64,000 nt of DNA from contig UYJD01000014.1 in assembly GCA_900618795.1 (NCBI GenBank), positions 1 through 64,000 on the forward strand, written 5' to 3'. Below the pieces are notes generated by a model. That model was given only the letters and a program-made list of their open reading frames with translations. It was not told the DNA's origin and searched no databases. The first letter of the stretch is position 1; each line of letters begins with the position of its first letter. Below, one piece after another: positions 21,876 to 32,954 of the stretch. Origin of the DNA: Cyanodermella asteris (taxonomy: Eukaryota > Ascomycota > Lecanoromycetes > Ostropales > Stictidaceae). The translations under genes were made by a program, and so were the position numbers.

Positions 21876-22908
21876 ATGTCTTCCTCAGATGCCGCTGCGC
21901 GCTCGCAGAACATTCTGCTCCGCTTGCTAAAGCAGACAGATGGGAATGTGCTGAGACTCGCAAAGTACGTCGCAACATGGCCGGGCAACGAGTGATGTAC
22001 AGGGACGGCATGGCCTGGCATTGTACAGAAATTCTGAACGAGGACCCACGCACGAAATCTACACAATCGCCATACCACTGCTTTCCCCTCCGCAGCGCTC
22101 GCCCTCCCCCTACGGAACCCTCACTAACCCTCCCAGACTCATCTCCACAACTTCCAACCTCGACAACATCTGGCTCACCCTCTCCTACACCCTCCACCTC
22201 ATCCACGCCATCCTCTCCCGCCTCACGACCCTCCGCCTCGCACGCGCCGCCTCCCAACTAGCGACCAAGCTCTCCGAAACCGCCCCCGGAACCCTCCTCC
22301 CCGGCGAAACCATCGTTGCAACAATCGAGCCCGCGCCCTCGTCCCGCCTCGTCCGCGCCGAAAAGGGCACCGCCGCCTTTCTCAAGTCGATCGACGACTT
22401 CCGCACCTTCAACCGCCTAAAATCCCTAATCAATATCTGGGCCTGGGGGTCCGGCGCGCTCAAGAACCCGCACGAAGACACCGTCATCCAGCGGATCACA
22501 CTGACGCAGGTGACGTCGCTGGTGGTGTACTCGGTGCTCGAGAATACGGCGTATCTGGCGAGTAAGGGGGTTGTGAATGTGGGGGGCGATGCGACGAGGG
22601 TCGGCAAGATGTTCCTTTGGAGTGCGAGGGCCTGGACGCTGCACGTCATCCTGGAGTTTGTGAGGTTGTGGAGGGTCGCGAGTGTCAGGGAAAACCTGGG
22701 CTCCGCGGCGGGCGGCACGGCGGAGAAGAAGAGGAAGGATGATGATGCTTGGTGGGCGGCGTTCTTGAGCAATGCGGCTTGGGCGCCGTTGGCGGTCAGC
22801 TGGAGTCTGGGCGAGGGGGCGTTTGCGGGCGAGGCGACGGTTGCGATTTTGGGTGGTTTCACGGGATGGATGGCGCTGATTCGGTCGTGGAAGGCGGCAG
22901 CTGTCTGA
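21876..22908 (+). CDS. PEX11C: Peroxisomal membrane protein, Pex11C-type
   Basis: Pex11-family proteins shape and divide peroxisomes. Exon 1 reads MSSSDAAARSQNILLRLLKQ then TDGN, the family's N-terminal LLRLLKxTDG signature. The long second exon carries DDFRTFNRLKSLINIWAWG, then ENTAYLASKGVV, WSARAWTLHVILEFVRL, and a C-terminal NAAWAPLAVSWSLGEG, all matching the fungal Pex11C (Gim5-like) layout. One intron separates them. The only donor/acceptor pair I find that keeps frame with a strong donor is GTACGT at 21965 to CAG at 22028; a pair ending at CAG 22095 with a weak donor near 21969 also works. The exact junction is uncertain. Codon use in exon 2 is strongly C-rich. Confidence 0.8.
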
Positions 22909-23919
22909 GAGGTGGGCAGGCGAAAGTGAAAAGCTGGGAGAAAGGGCTTGATGTGGTCACAGAAGTAGTGGAAAATTGGACCAGGGCAGGAAACTGTTCA
23001 TACTGTCTGCGAGCCCGAAATGTGGAACTCTCGGGTCTGAGGCAATAATACTGCGCAGATAAGAGGGGTTTGACAAGTGTTACGAACATGGTATGTGGAA
23101 CGGATGGGAGGATGGAACAAAATTCTGCACGAAGCTTTGAGGGATCAAGTACGCATGCTGGTCATAAGTAGCATTTTAGCATTCACTCGCTTGAAGATGT
23201 CGGCGAGCATTCATTTGTACATATTTTCTTTACATGGAGTTGGAAACTGAGCCAATCTGTTGTTTTGGAGACAAGCGTAGCTGACGCTGTTTGTCGTAAC
23301 CACAAAATGGCATTGAGAGAGCACCTCGAACAATCAGCGCGCTTGACAAAGTTCGTACAAATTCGCCTGCTTCGGCCACAGGAGGCGCCTATATCGCAAC
23401 TTCTGGTGCCGATGTTGGCCGAATGACGATCACTATTCGTTCTCTACCAAATTGCTTGGCCTCAACACCAACCTGTGAATTTCACGGCCTTACCAGAGGC
23501 TCCCTCACTGGTCAGCTGCTGGCGGTCTGCGGTTCATTTCGAATCTGACCATTTTCGCATTGGTCTCGCAGTGCGTTTCAAGTGCACGCTGTGCATTCGG
23601 GGCGGGTTGGTTCGCGCTAACCTGTCCTTGATCGTGGCTAACAAAGAACGTTTGCTATTGGCTCTCGGTCCATGCTGTCCTGTTTGCTTCGCTGAGAATC
23701 GACGTTGTGAGGAACGAATTAGTCCGTAGCACGAGGACCGTCTCAGATCCGGAGAAGCTCTGAGAGTGAAGCGTTATGTTCACGACTTCCACATCAGGAT
23801 ATTGGCTGGATTGAGGTTGGTTGACCTCCAGCCTGCTGGAATGGCCAGGGCCGGGCTGCAGCGATGCTTTGCCCATGGATTGGAATGGGAAGGCGAGCAC
23901 CTGTGCTGGTTTGACAAGC
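22909..23919. other. Region between convergent genes
   Basis: About 1 kb between the ends of the Pex11-like gene (plus) and the following minus-strand gene. Only short frames are seen; nothing else recognised. It is expected to hold both 3' untranslated regions. Confidence 0.5.
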
Positions 23920-24650
23920 TCAGGGTTTCTTGGCTTGTTCTTTCTGGGCTTCTTCTTTCAGCTTCGCAAGATCTTCATCTACAATGGCAATCCGAGCATC
24001 GATCCTCAGAAGTCGCTCCTTGAGCAGAATCTCGTAATCGTCGTCTGCAAACACGATCAGAAGGTCACCAGTTCAACCTCCAATAGCAGCACTTACCTGT
24101 CAACTTTTGCAGCGGCGACCACTTGAAGTCCCAGAATGACTTCTCTGGTGTATCGACAGACCTGGCGGGTGCTCGCTGGTAAGCATCTAGTGCAAGCTGA
24201 CCTGTAAATCCAGCAACACCCCAGACGATCGCGGCAGGCAGCACATTTGCTCGACCACGAGTTAAGGCACCCATGCCAGCCCCTGACAGAGAACCTGCTA
24301 TGGCGCTGACGAACGGTTTCGAACGCTGGTCATAGTTCGTTCTGTATAAAAGAATCTCTCTGGTCGCTGAATAGCCCGTACCAAGCCCTAGACAGCCAAT
24401 GCCAGTGGCTATAGCAAACACTGCTGGGTTGGGAGAGCGAACGATGCCAGCTACTGAGCCGGCAAGGAGGCCAGCAGCACCTTGAAGTTTTCAGTATGCG
24501 TCAAATTACGCTGTATCAAATGTTCTGACCTGTATACGCGCCAAAAATGGCGCTTGACTTGAGGGTATCAAAGATTGGAAACTCGTAATCATCAATGCTG
24601 TCTTCCCATGAGCCAGGGCGGTTGCCCTGGTCCGCTCTTCCAGAATTCAT
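23920..24650 (-). CDS. Conserved fungal membrane protein with Tim17-like glycine-rich segments, 209 aa
   Basis: Three exons join cleanly: 24530-24650, 24097-24480 and 23920-24044, with introns of 49 and 52 nt that carry GT...AG borders. The protein opens MNSGRADQGNRPGSWEDS. Then come four glycine/alanine-rich hydrophobic stretches (AIFGAYTGAAGLLAGSVAG; FAIATGIGCLGLGTGYSA; SAIAGSLSGAGMGALTRGRA; VWGVAGFTGQLALDA), the small-residue helix packing seen in the Tim17/Tim22/Tim23 and complex I B14.7 group. The tail is a charged coiled coil ending EEAQKEQAKKP. A mitochondrial inner-membrane protein is a reasonable guess, but I do not recognise the exact family. Confidence 0.75.
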
Positions 24651-24940
24651 GGGCCAGAAAGCTTGTGTCGGCCTTTGTGCAAGCTTCATGTCGGCAAGCT
24701 GGCAGTCGAAGTCTCAATTCGTTCGGACTCGCGTAACACGTGACCGCATCCTTGCGCACGCCAAGAAGCGCCGCACTTGTCGTTAGAAATTCTTTAGTTC
24801 GACAAGACGACCTTCACCCATCTTGTCCCGACACTCCTGGGACATCAAATCAACTCTACTCGGACTACCACCGTCGCCGAGACCAGGTGACGAAGAGACG
24901 CGCAGCAGCAGCACGCGCGTCTAATAAACAAACCGCAATC

Positions 24941-26774
24941 ATGGGTACGCCACGCCACTATAATGGAGATGAGGGGAATGGTGCTAAATAAGATCACAGG
25001 TCCCAAAGCCAAGGGCCAGAAGATGGCCATAGGGGACTTCTTGAAGGACGATTGTAAGCAGGGTTCGCCATTTGGAAAAAAGAATCCGAGTTGACGAAGA
25101 AATAGCCTTGGGATCATGGGCCGACGAGATGGAGGATATGCCTCTCCCGCCAACCAACCGTGGAACATCATACGGCGCTGGGTTCGGAGGTGGATTCTCA
25201 TCTGGCGGTAACGCGCCTGGCGGAAGATCCGAAGGTGCGACCAATACTCTGTCCCAGTCCAGGATCAGCAGCTGATGATCTTAGGCTTCTCCCAGCGCGA
25301 ACAGCTTCCTCTTCCAACTAAGCCACCATACACTGTGCATCTTGGCAACCTTTCTTTCGACGCCACTGAGGGGGATATCCATGACTTGTTCGCAGCATGT
25401 GAAGTCACGAGCGTGCGCGTTGTCGAGGACAAGCTCGAGCGAAAGCCGAAAGGTTTTGCTTACGTCGAATTCGCCTCTTTGGAGGGACTGAAAAAGGCTC
25501 TCGACTTCTCAGGCACACCTTTCCAGGGCAGAAATATCCGTGTCAGCGTCGCCGAGCCCCGTACGTAATTGTCTGCAAACAACAAGGTGAACACTGGCTG
25601 ACAAATTGCAGAGAAGGACCGCCCAGAAGCGCGTGTACTCAATGATTGGTCTCGGAAAGGACCTTTGGAACCATTGGGTCCCCCAGAAGGCGCTCGACGC
25701 CCATCAGACAGAGGTTTTGGAGGCGGAGACAGGAGCCTCGGCGGCGGATTCCAAAGAGGACTTGCCGCCGGTCCAGATGGCGGCGATCGAGACCGTAGTG
25801 AACGCCGTGCGCCGTTTGATCCGAACGATAGAACAAGTGCTGCCCGCGATTTGACGTGGGAGCGCCGTGGACCCCTTGAGCCAGCCGCTCCCCCACCAGC
25901 TGCTGCCAGGCCGAATCTTGAACGCCCAGGAAGCAATGATGGTCCCCGTGAGCGAAGAAACTCGCCAGCTTGGGGTGAGGGACGTGGTGAAGGCCGTCAA
26001 GAAGGCTCTCGTCCCCCGAGACGCGAATTCCAGGAGCGCCCTGTTCCTGTACGTGAACCGACTGCCGCTGAGAAGGACAACCAGTGGCGAGCAAGAATGA
26101 AACCCGACGCACCAGAGCCAGAGGTCAAGTCGCCGAAACTTGGCAAGGACATCAGTGCTCCAACCTCGCCCAGGGCTGCTCCAGTTGCACCGGCATCAAG
26201 GCCAAAGTTGAATTTGCAAAAACGAACCGTTTCGCAAGCAGAGCCGTCGCCTGCTTTGCCGTCTGGTGATTCCAGCAAGGCCAACAATCCTTTCGGTGCG
26301 GCCCGTCCTGTTGACACGCTGTCGCGCGAGAAGGAGGTTGAGGAGAAACTGAAAGTCCGAAGAGAACAAGCCAAGGAGCGCGAGGAGAAGAGAGCCGCTG
26401 ATCAAAAGGCCAAGGAGGAGGCTCGTGCTACCCGAGAGAAGGAGAAGGGTGAGAAGTTCGTCAGAGCCAGAGAGAGGCAGAATGGGCAAGGCAAGGACGG
26501 TGAGGGCGAAGAAACAAAGACGAAGCCGCCAAAGTACGAGATTCTCCGCCGTGCCGAAGGTGGAGAGGACGAGGACGCCGAGACTGGTGAGGACGCTAAC
26601 GCCAACGGCCAAATCCCCGGTGACAAGAACGTGAAGCCGCAGGAGATTGTTGTCGATCCCAACGGCGGCAAGACAGACACTGCTGAACAACTTGAGGACG
26701 AAGGCTGGAGCACCGTCAGCACTGCTAAAGGCAAGAAAGGCCGAAACACCGCTGCTCGTCCCATCGCCTCCTAA
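24941..26774 (+). CDS. TIF3: Translation initiation factor eIF4B
   Basis: eIF4B stimulates the eIF4A helicase and mRNA recruitment to the 43S complex. Five coding exons: 24941-24944, 25000-25053, 25106-25234, 25285-25560 and 25612-26774, giving 541 aa. The first exon holds only ATGG. Exons 1-3 give MGPKAKGQKMAIGDFLKDD and GSWADEMEDMPLPP, the conserved fungal eIF4B start. A single RRM follows (TVHLGNLSFDATEGDI as RNP2 region, KGFAYVEFAS as RNP1). Then an Arg/Gly/Asp-rich repeat region (FGGGDRSLGGGFQRG), a basic/acidic coiled region with EKEVEEKLKVRREQAKER, and a C-terminal EDEGWSTVS motif. The joins are inferred from frame continuity and family match. Transcription is convergent with the ureD-like gene. 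Confidence 0.92.
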
Positions 26775-27424
26775 TGTGGCCATCGCAGCCACCGGCAGCT
26801 TTCATCACACCATGGAAACTACCGACCAAAAGACGGAGAAAACAAGATTCGCTGGATACACATCGCATGCACTCATCTCACGGCGCTGAGGAGTTGGGCG
26901 TCGACCCCGGAAAAGTTGTCTCTCGCACGGCGTACGGTGGCGTCCTTTTGCTGACTGACGAGTACCCATGGCCGCATGCGAGATGTCGATCGATGTTTGT
27001 CTACTAATATGATTGCAAATGAAGAGATGAGCTCGTCGCTTTTATCAGATCAGAGCTATTTTTGATGACATGATCCGGGCTAGTATATGAGGTTTGGGGG
27101 ATAGAAGAATTTGTTAAATTGAGATAGTTCTAAGAATTTTGCCCAAATGCGCTTGTGATAGAAATACTTTGGATCTTTCGAACCTGTCGCTCAAAGTATC
27201 GAACCGGACGGGAAAGTGCAGAATATCAATGTCAGTGCCTAAACGTGTGTTTGCTTGTGGCGTGAACAGTCTCCGCAGCATTGTTGAACTTGTGAGGGCA
27301 AAGACAATATCTACACAGTGCGCGCCATAAGTGACTCTTCATGGCAATACTTGAATTTGCTTCAAGCAGACGGATAGACACCTGATGTTCAGACATGCAA
27401 GAATTCATAGCTTGATACTCAATC
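26775..27424. other. Region between convergent eIF4B and ureD-like genes
   Basis: About 650 bases, somewhat AT-rich from 27000 on, with no credible frame. It should hold the 3' untranslated regions of both genes. Confidence 0.5.
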
Positions 27425-28684
27425 TCATCTCACGCACATCATACCACCATCCCCAAACTCCCTCCCAATCGTCCCCTCCCGCCCCAACATCTCCCCAAGC
27501 CACCTCCTCGCCCCATGCTCATCCCTAGCCGAAAACTTCACCAGCACCAAGCCCCTCACACGTGCCGAAGTCCAAAGCACCTCTTCCTCCTTCTCCAACT
27601 TGATCCTCTCCCCCCTCCACGCCTCAAAGCGCTCTGCACATGAACTCTCGTCATCGTCCACACCAGCGCCGTCACCATCTCCTCCTCGCTTCTTCTTTGT
27701 CTCACCATCTCCCCAGTCTCGAGCCCCCACACGTGGCAAAGCCTCAAACTCCCTCATGAAGAACTCCCCAACCGGCGCGACCAGCTCCCCCAACGCCACG
27801 AGCGTCCCGAAACAACCCATTTTCTGTTCGTGCAGCGCCCGCATTCCTTGGCCGCTTCCGGTGTTAGGGCCGCGGCCTAGTGGGCCTTCGTTATCACTTT
27901 CTAGAATCACTTGGTCGCGTAGTTGCAGCCGTACCTTTGGCTTCTCGGTCTTGGTGTTGGTGTCGGCATCGTTTCCTGTAGGTGGAATCTCACGCCAAAT
28001 CTCGTTGCAACCCCTCCATAAATCGGCATCCCAGGACTCGCCCCTCGCTCGCCGGCCCTCGGTCGTCCAATCGAGCAAGAGGAGCGAGGCGGTGGGGTGC
28101 ACTGTCAAGATTTGTCGTTGGTGGTACTTTGAGCCGCGGAAGGGTTGGGTCGGGTCGGGTGTTAGGCAGAGGGCGGAGTGGGCGCCGAGGTGGACGTTGA
28201 GGGTCTGGGTCGCGGTCGGCAGGACTGCTTTCTTGGAGTTTGGATCTGACGGAGGTTGTGGCTGTGGCGGAGTCGGGTTCTGGGTTCGGGCTTGTTGGAA
28301 GGGTTCGGAGGGGAAGATCTTGGTGCTGCCTTGGGTTGCGAGTGTGAGGCGGGTACCTGGGTCGAGGGTGATGGTGAGGTCGATTGAGTCGGGTGGGAGG
28401 AGGCCGCCGCCGTAGGAGAGCATGAAGAGGAGGGGGACTGAACTGGGAAGAGGCGGTCTGGGAGGTACAATATCTTGGTTGGTGCCATTCTGAGTTTGAG
28501 GCTGGGAGCTTGTTTTGCGGTGATGGTAGCCATCCAGGAAGTGTGGTGAAGACGGTACCAGCTTGAGTGGGTAGGTATATGCCAGTATCTTGAATGTTGG
28601 GTCTGCTGGAGGCAACATGGCCAAGTGGACGTGACCACTACCCGGTTTGGGTGCGTCCTTCAGGAAGGGGTTTGTGAAAGCCAT
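27425..28684 (-). CDS. ureD: Urease accessory protein UreD
   Basis: UreD (UreH) works with UreF and UreG to load nickel into urease. The 419-aa frame starts MAFTNPFLKDAPKPGSGHVHL. The family signature lies at about residues 85-124: LLFMLSYGGGLLPPDS, then DLTITLDPGTRLTLATQG and STKIF, the YGGG...TQGxTKxF core. Later family features include PFRGSKYHQRQILTVHP and LLLLDWTTEGRRARGE, and a GARRWLGEMLGRE near the end. It is longer than bacterial UreD because of Pro/Gln/Asn-rich and Gly/Asp-rich inserts, as is usual in fungi. No intron is seen. The urease gene and other accessory genes are not in the window, as expected for fungi. Confidence 0.9.
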   Translation of the reverse strand: MAFTNPFLKDAPKPGSGHVHLAMLPPADPTFKILAYTYPLKLVPSSPHFLDGYHHRKTSSQPQTQNGTNQDIVPPRPPLPSSVPLLFMLSYGGGLLPPDSIDLTITLDPGTRLTLATQGSTKIFPSEPFQQARTQNPTPPQPQPPSDPNSKKAVLPTATQTLNVHLGAHSALCLTPDPTQPFRGSKYHQRQILTVHPTASLLLLDWTTEGRRARGESWDADLWRGCNEIWREIPPTGNDADTNTKTEKPKVRLQLRDQVILESDNEGPLGRGPNTGSGQGMRALHEQKMGCFGTLVALGELVAPVGEFFMREFEALPRVGARDWGDGETKKKRGGDGDGAGVDDDESSCAERFEAWRGERIKLEKEEEVLWTSARVRGLVLVKFSARDEHGARRWLGEMLGREGTIGREFGDGGMMCVR

Positions 28685-29447
28685 GTCGCTTGTTGCAGGT
28701 TTTCAGACCCGGATCCAGACGGTCTTGGGAGGTTGGCAGCTGAGTGACCACAAAAAATACGGCCTTCAGTTACAGCGTGCTGTAGCACTATTTGCAATGT
28801 ACAGACGGGCTGACACCATTAATGTTGTTTGGCATAGGCTCGATCCACCGCTCATATCAGAAAGTGAACCGACGGAATTTATTTGGTGAGCAAGAGATGA
28901 CTGTTTGCCGCTAATATGGAAGCGATACGGAGAAATCACACTTTATAAAACGAACAGCTTCAACGAATGGAAGGTGTCAGCCCGCGGAGTATGGATCTGT
29001 GGATATGTATGAATGAGAAAGATTAAATATTGAACAAAAAATCAGTCTCATGGAAGCCGAACGCCAGCGAAGTTGATACTCGCTTTCTTTACAGCTTTAT
29101 AATTCATGAACACAATTATCAGGTAGTTACAGTGTATATCGACTCAGTGTATTGCATCTGATTATTTTGCTGTCCTGCATGTATGCATGATCACGGCGGA
29201 GAGAGGTCTTGTGCACAGCCCCCTGCAGCCACTCCTGTCGCGTTCGCGGCACGAACATTATTATTGTCCGTCACGCGGCGCCCCCATCGCATCGCAGCTC
29301 CTCCAGCTGTCGAATGCTCCGAACCGCGCCAACCAGCCGCCCCCTCCCATCTTCGTACCATCATATACTGTGTCGCCTCCGTTCCCTTCGCATGTGCGTA
29401 TAGCCCTTCCTCAGCACCATCTGCACGACAGATTGGTCCTCGCAGCC
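28685..29447. other. Divergent promoter region of ureD-like and cohesin genes
   Basis: This is about 760 bases, AT-rich around 28900-29160. The last 260 bases are open in frame with the cohesin gene but have leader-like composition, so they are treated as 5' leader. Confidence 0.5.
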
Positions 29448-32400
29448 ATGGAGGACCCCGCCACGCCAGTCGCCGACGCCAACTCGCGGCGCAAGTCCGG
29501 CAGGCAAGTCAAACAGCCAGTGCTGTACGGCGAAGATCCCGATTTGCATCCTGCGGGCGTGACGACTAGTGGTAAACGCAAGAGAGGCAGCAATGGCGAC
29601 GCGGCGGGCGCGAATGGAGCTGGTGACGACGACGGCCTGGAAGACGAGGATGAGGAGGACAGTGATGAGGACGACGACGAGGGCGAGCCGGATCCGGAGG
29701 AAGAGAAGGACAAGCGCCGACGCGCAAAGGCCAAGAGGAGTAAGAGCAAGCCGGCCGCGAAGAAGCCCAAGGTCGCCAAAGATGAGACGGTTGAGCTTGC
29801 GATGCGACCGGCTGTCAACGGGACTAAGAAAGCATCCAAATCCCGGAAACCGCGCGCAAAACCGACGCGAAAGATTCCAGCTGGGGGTGATGAAGGCAGT
29901 GGTCTATACAATGAGGTCTTCGCGCAGGGCAAAGGCTCGGACGAGGTGGCCACCGCATGGATCCAGAAATACAACGACAACGCGGTCGAAGCGATGCGGG
30001 AGTTTGTCAATTTCGTTCTCAAGTGTGCTGGGTTTGAAGGTGAAGTCGATGACGCTAATATTGAAGACGTCGACGGCGTTGCAAACAGGTTGACGGACCT
30101 GCAAGACCAGTACATCGAGATGGAGGTTACAGAATACCCGCTGATCGCAAAGGCGAAAGGAAGCGTCTTCTCACGCGCCGTCATGGTCGACTTCGTCGAA
30201 ACGTTACTGGAAGCCGCACACCAGACCGAGCTATTATATAACGACGTTGCGATGATTGAGAACATGCAAGCCTGGGTCACAACAATGACTTCGTCGTCCT
30301 CCCGTCCTTTCCGACACACAGCTACGATCATTGGCCTCGCCATGGGGACCGCAATGTGTTCGTTGCACCGACAATTGACGGAGACTATTGCGGCGACAGG
30401 ACGGCAGAAGAACGCGGAATCAAAGAAGAAATCTGCCAACAAGGACAGAGTCAAGGCCATACAAGCCAAGATCAGGGAGGCCGAAGAGCGCAAAAAGCAA
30501 ATATCACAATGGATCAAAGAGGTCTTCGACGGCATTTTTGTCCACCGCTATCGAGATGTCGATCCGCGCATTCGCGTCGACTGCGCGCAGGTCTTGGGTT
30601 CCTGGATAGAGACGTGTCCGGACATCTTCTTCGTTGGCGAGTACATGAGATATCTCGGATGGGTCTTGTCCGATGTTCAGGCTACGACACGCATAGAAGT
30701 ACTCAGACAACTCTCACGACTCTACAAGGACACCGCCAACGCCGGACGACTCAATGCTTTTACAGAACGCTTCAAAGGCCGCATGGTGGAAATGGCTTGT
30801 CAAGACGCAGACCCAATAGTTCGAGCTGCGTCAGTCGAACTGCTTGAGATGATACGAGAACTGGGAATGCTGGAGCCGGAGGACGTCGATTCAGTGGGCA
30901 AGCTCATCTTTGATGCGGAACCACGAGTGCGGAAATCAGTCAAGGACTTCTTCGCCGCAAGCATACAGGATGCAGTCGATGCGGCAGTGGAGGAGCTTGG
31001 AGGCGAAGAGACACTGAGCGAAGCACTTGGCGAGGAAGACGACGAGGACTATTCACAACCAAAGCGATCTTGGCTCAAGTTCAATGCTATTGCAGCCGTT
31101 CTGGAAGCATACGATGCGGATGATGCAGATGTTGCGGAAGCGGTGGCACTTGGGGCCGACAATCTTATTGACACCGGAGGAGGGACACGATTTTCGTTGG
31201 CCGCTGAAATAGTCTGTGCTGGGATACCGGAAGTCACAGAATGGGAGTCGCTGGCTGGCTACTTATTGTACGACTTTTCGGTTCCCAAAGGGCAGGCCTC
31301 CAAGGAGCCCATCAATGTTTTCAAAGCAAGCACTCAGCCAAGTGAGAAGCAAGAAAGCATCTTGCTAGAAATACTGCAGGTTGCGGTTCGGATTCAGATT
31401 GAGGAAGCAGTGTCGGCCTCAACAGATCGGAGAGGCAAGGCCCGGGTCAAGACAAACGAATCAAACAACATACAGGAAAGCACCGCACGGAGCCTTGGTC
31501 GACTATTGCCGAGACTGTTGAACAAATTTGGCAGTAATCCTCAGACAGTCATCGCCGTGCTGCGCCTAGAACAGCTGTTGAATCTCGACATTTTTCAGGA
31601 CCTGCGGCAAGATTCGACCGAGTTTGGCGCCCTGCTGGACGACATCAGCAAGCATTTCATGACACATGCGGATAGCAATGTCCTAGAAGCCGCTCGGGAC
31701 TCATTACTGCACGCCAAAGCGGCTCTGGAATTTGTCGAGGTCACGGAGAACAAGGTTGAGGAAGTATGGGAAGACGCCCTGAAGCCTCTCCAACGTGCAG
31801 CAGTGTCGAAACGGGCAGACACTGGCGAGTTGGTGAATGCGCTTCAGAGAGTGAGCAACCTTGCCAGTATTACCGACTGCGTTGATCTCTTCGAGCGGCC
31901 GATTCCCGGCAATAAACGAAGCTCATCATCTGTCAAGAATGTTGAAGAGTATCTACGAGTGCTGCTCGACATCTATGGCAACAACACCGAAGAGATTGAC
32001 ACTCAGCTTCTTGTCTGCACGATGCAGGCATTGCTTCTCTACACACTCTGGAAAGTCAAGCGCACCAGAACAGCTCTAGAACGCGATGAGGAAGTTGAGT
32101 GGGACTTGTCACCTTTCGCCACCGCAGTCACTGGACTCATCGAAGCACGAAGCAAGCTCGACGAGGTCAGACTCTCCGCCATTGGTGTCCTACTCGACGC
32201 ATATACTGCCCAACTCAGCCTCCGCCAGGTCGAAACGGAAGATGACAAAGTTGCCTCAACCATCACATCTCTCATCACTTCCGTTCCTGCTACCGCTAAA
32301 AAAGCCATCACCGCCAGCTTCATTGCCGCTGAGCGAGACTTTGCAAAGAAGTCGAACCGCAATCTGTCCACAATAGCAAACGAAGAAGCCGATGTATCGG

Positions 32401-32954
32401 CAATGGACATCAACGGCGAGCCTGAAGCACCTGAATCCGAGTCGGATGAATCATCTGACGATGATCATGAAGCAGCAGATGAGCAGCAAAAGAAACACGA
32501 AGTGCTACGCTCGGAACGCCGACTGTGCGAGCTGACCGGTAAGATCGTCTTGTCGATTGTGGCCAAGGTCATCGACGCAGAAGCTCCCGGGAAAGGCAAA
32601 CTGCGGAGACGTATTGTTAAGAACAAGACAAAACTAGGAGCACATTTCAAGGAAGTCCTGAGCTACCTAGAAGAGCCGAAAACAAAGGCAAAGGGTGCTC
32701 GAGTTGCCAGTGGTGCTTCAGCGCGGGCGAAGACGCCTGCTCAGATGAATGGCAGAGCGAAGAGCCAACCGGCCAAGAGCAAGGAAACAATCGAGGAGAG
32801 TGACGAGGATGACGAGGTCGAAGAGGATCCGATCGAGGATGGTGTAGAGGGCGATGAGAATGATCTCCGTCGAAAGGGGGTCGCCATGGACAAGGACGAT
32901 ATAGAAGATCCTGAAGGAAGAGACGAAGACGAAGACGACGAAATGGGTGACTGA
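29448..32954 (+). CDS. SCC3: Cohesin subunit Scc3/SA (STAG-domain protein)
   Basis: Scc3 (Psc3/Irr1, animal SA1/SA2) binds the Scc1 kleisin and is needed for loading and holding cohesin on chromosomes. I choose the ATG at 29448 (MEDPATPVADANSRRKSGRQ), giving 1168 aa without introns. A disordered acidic then basic N-terminal 130 residues is followed by the STAG domain (about 235-340; AVMVDFVETLLEAAHQTELL and RPFRHTATIIGLAMGTAM). The stromalin conservative domain lies at about 364-430 (HRYRDVDPRIRVDCAQVLGS then YLGWVLSDVQATTRIEVL). HEAT-like helices continue to about 1000, with an acidic C-terminal tail rich in Glu/Asp. Length and order match the fungal family. Confidence 0.93.
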   Translation: MEDPATPVADANSRRKSGRQVKQPVLYGEDPDLHPAGVTTSGKRKRGSNGDAAGANGAGDDDGLEDEDEEDSDEDDDEGEPDPEEEKDKRRRAKAKRSKSKPAAKKPKVAKDETVELAMRPAVNGTKKASKSRKPRAKPTRKIPAGGDEGSGLYNEVFAQGKGSDEVATAWIQKYNDNAVEAMREFVNFVLKCAGFEGEVDDANIEDVDGVANRLTDLQDQYIEMEVTEYPLIAKAKGSVFSRAVMVDFVETLLEAAHQTELLYNDVAMIENMQAWVTTMTSSSSRPFRHTATIIGLAMGTAMCSLHRQLTETIAATGRQKNAESKKKSANKDRVKAIQAKIREAEERKKQISQWIKEVFDGIFVHRYRDVDPRIRVDCAQVLGSWIETCPDIFFVGEYMRYLGWVLSDVQATTRIEVLRQLSRLYKDTANAGRLNAFTERFKGRMVEMACQDADPIVRAASVELLEMIRELGMLEPEDVDSVGKLIFDAEPRVRKSVKDFFAASIQDAVDAAVEELGGEETLSEALGEEDDEDYSQPKRSWLKFNAIAAVLEAYDADDADVAEAVALGADNLIDTGGGTRFSLAAEIVCAGIPEVTEWESLAGYLLYDFSVPKGQASKEPINVFKASTQPSEKQESILLEILQVAVRIQIEEAVSASTDRRGKARVKTNESNNIQESTARSLGRLLPRLLNKFGSNPQTVIAVLRLEQLLNLDIFQDLRQDSTEFGALLDDISKHFMTHADSNVLEAARDSLLHAKAALEFVEVTENKVEEVWEDALKPLQRAAVSKRADTGELVNALQRVSNLASITDCVDLFERPIPGNKRSSSSVKNVEEYLRVLLDIYGNNTEEIDTQLLVCTMQALLLYTLWKVKRTRTALERDEEVEWDLSPFATAVTGLIEARSKLDEVRLSAIGVLLDAYTAQLSLRQVETEDDKVASTITSLITSVPATAKKAITASFIAAERDFAKKSNRNLSTIANEEADVSAMDINGEPEAPESESDESSDDDHEAADEQQKKHEVLRSERRLCELTGKIVLSIVAKVIDAEAPGKGKLRRRIVKNKTKLGAHFKEVLSYLEEPKTKAKGARVASGASARAKTPAQMNGRAKSQPAKSKETIEESDEDDEVEEDPIEDGVEGDENDLRRKGVAMDKDDIEDPEGRDEDEDDEMGD

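Noticed and set aside
21157-21930. 257-codon plus-strand frame
   Set aside because: It overlaps the first exon of the Pex11-like gene in another frame and has no family resemblance.
29411-30535. 374-codon minus-strand frame
   Set aside because: It is antisense to the cohesin gene; Ser/Leu-rich composition is the mirror of acidic and basic runs on the coding strand.
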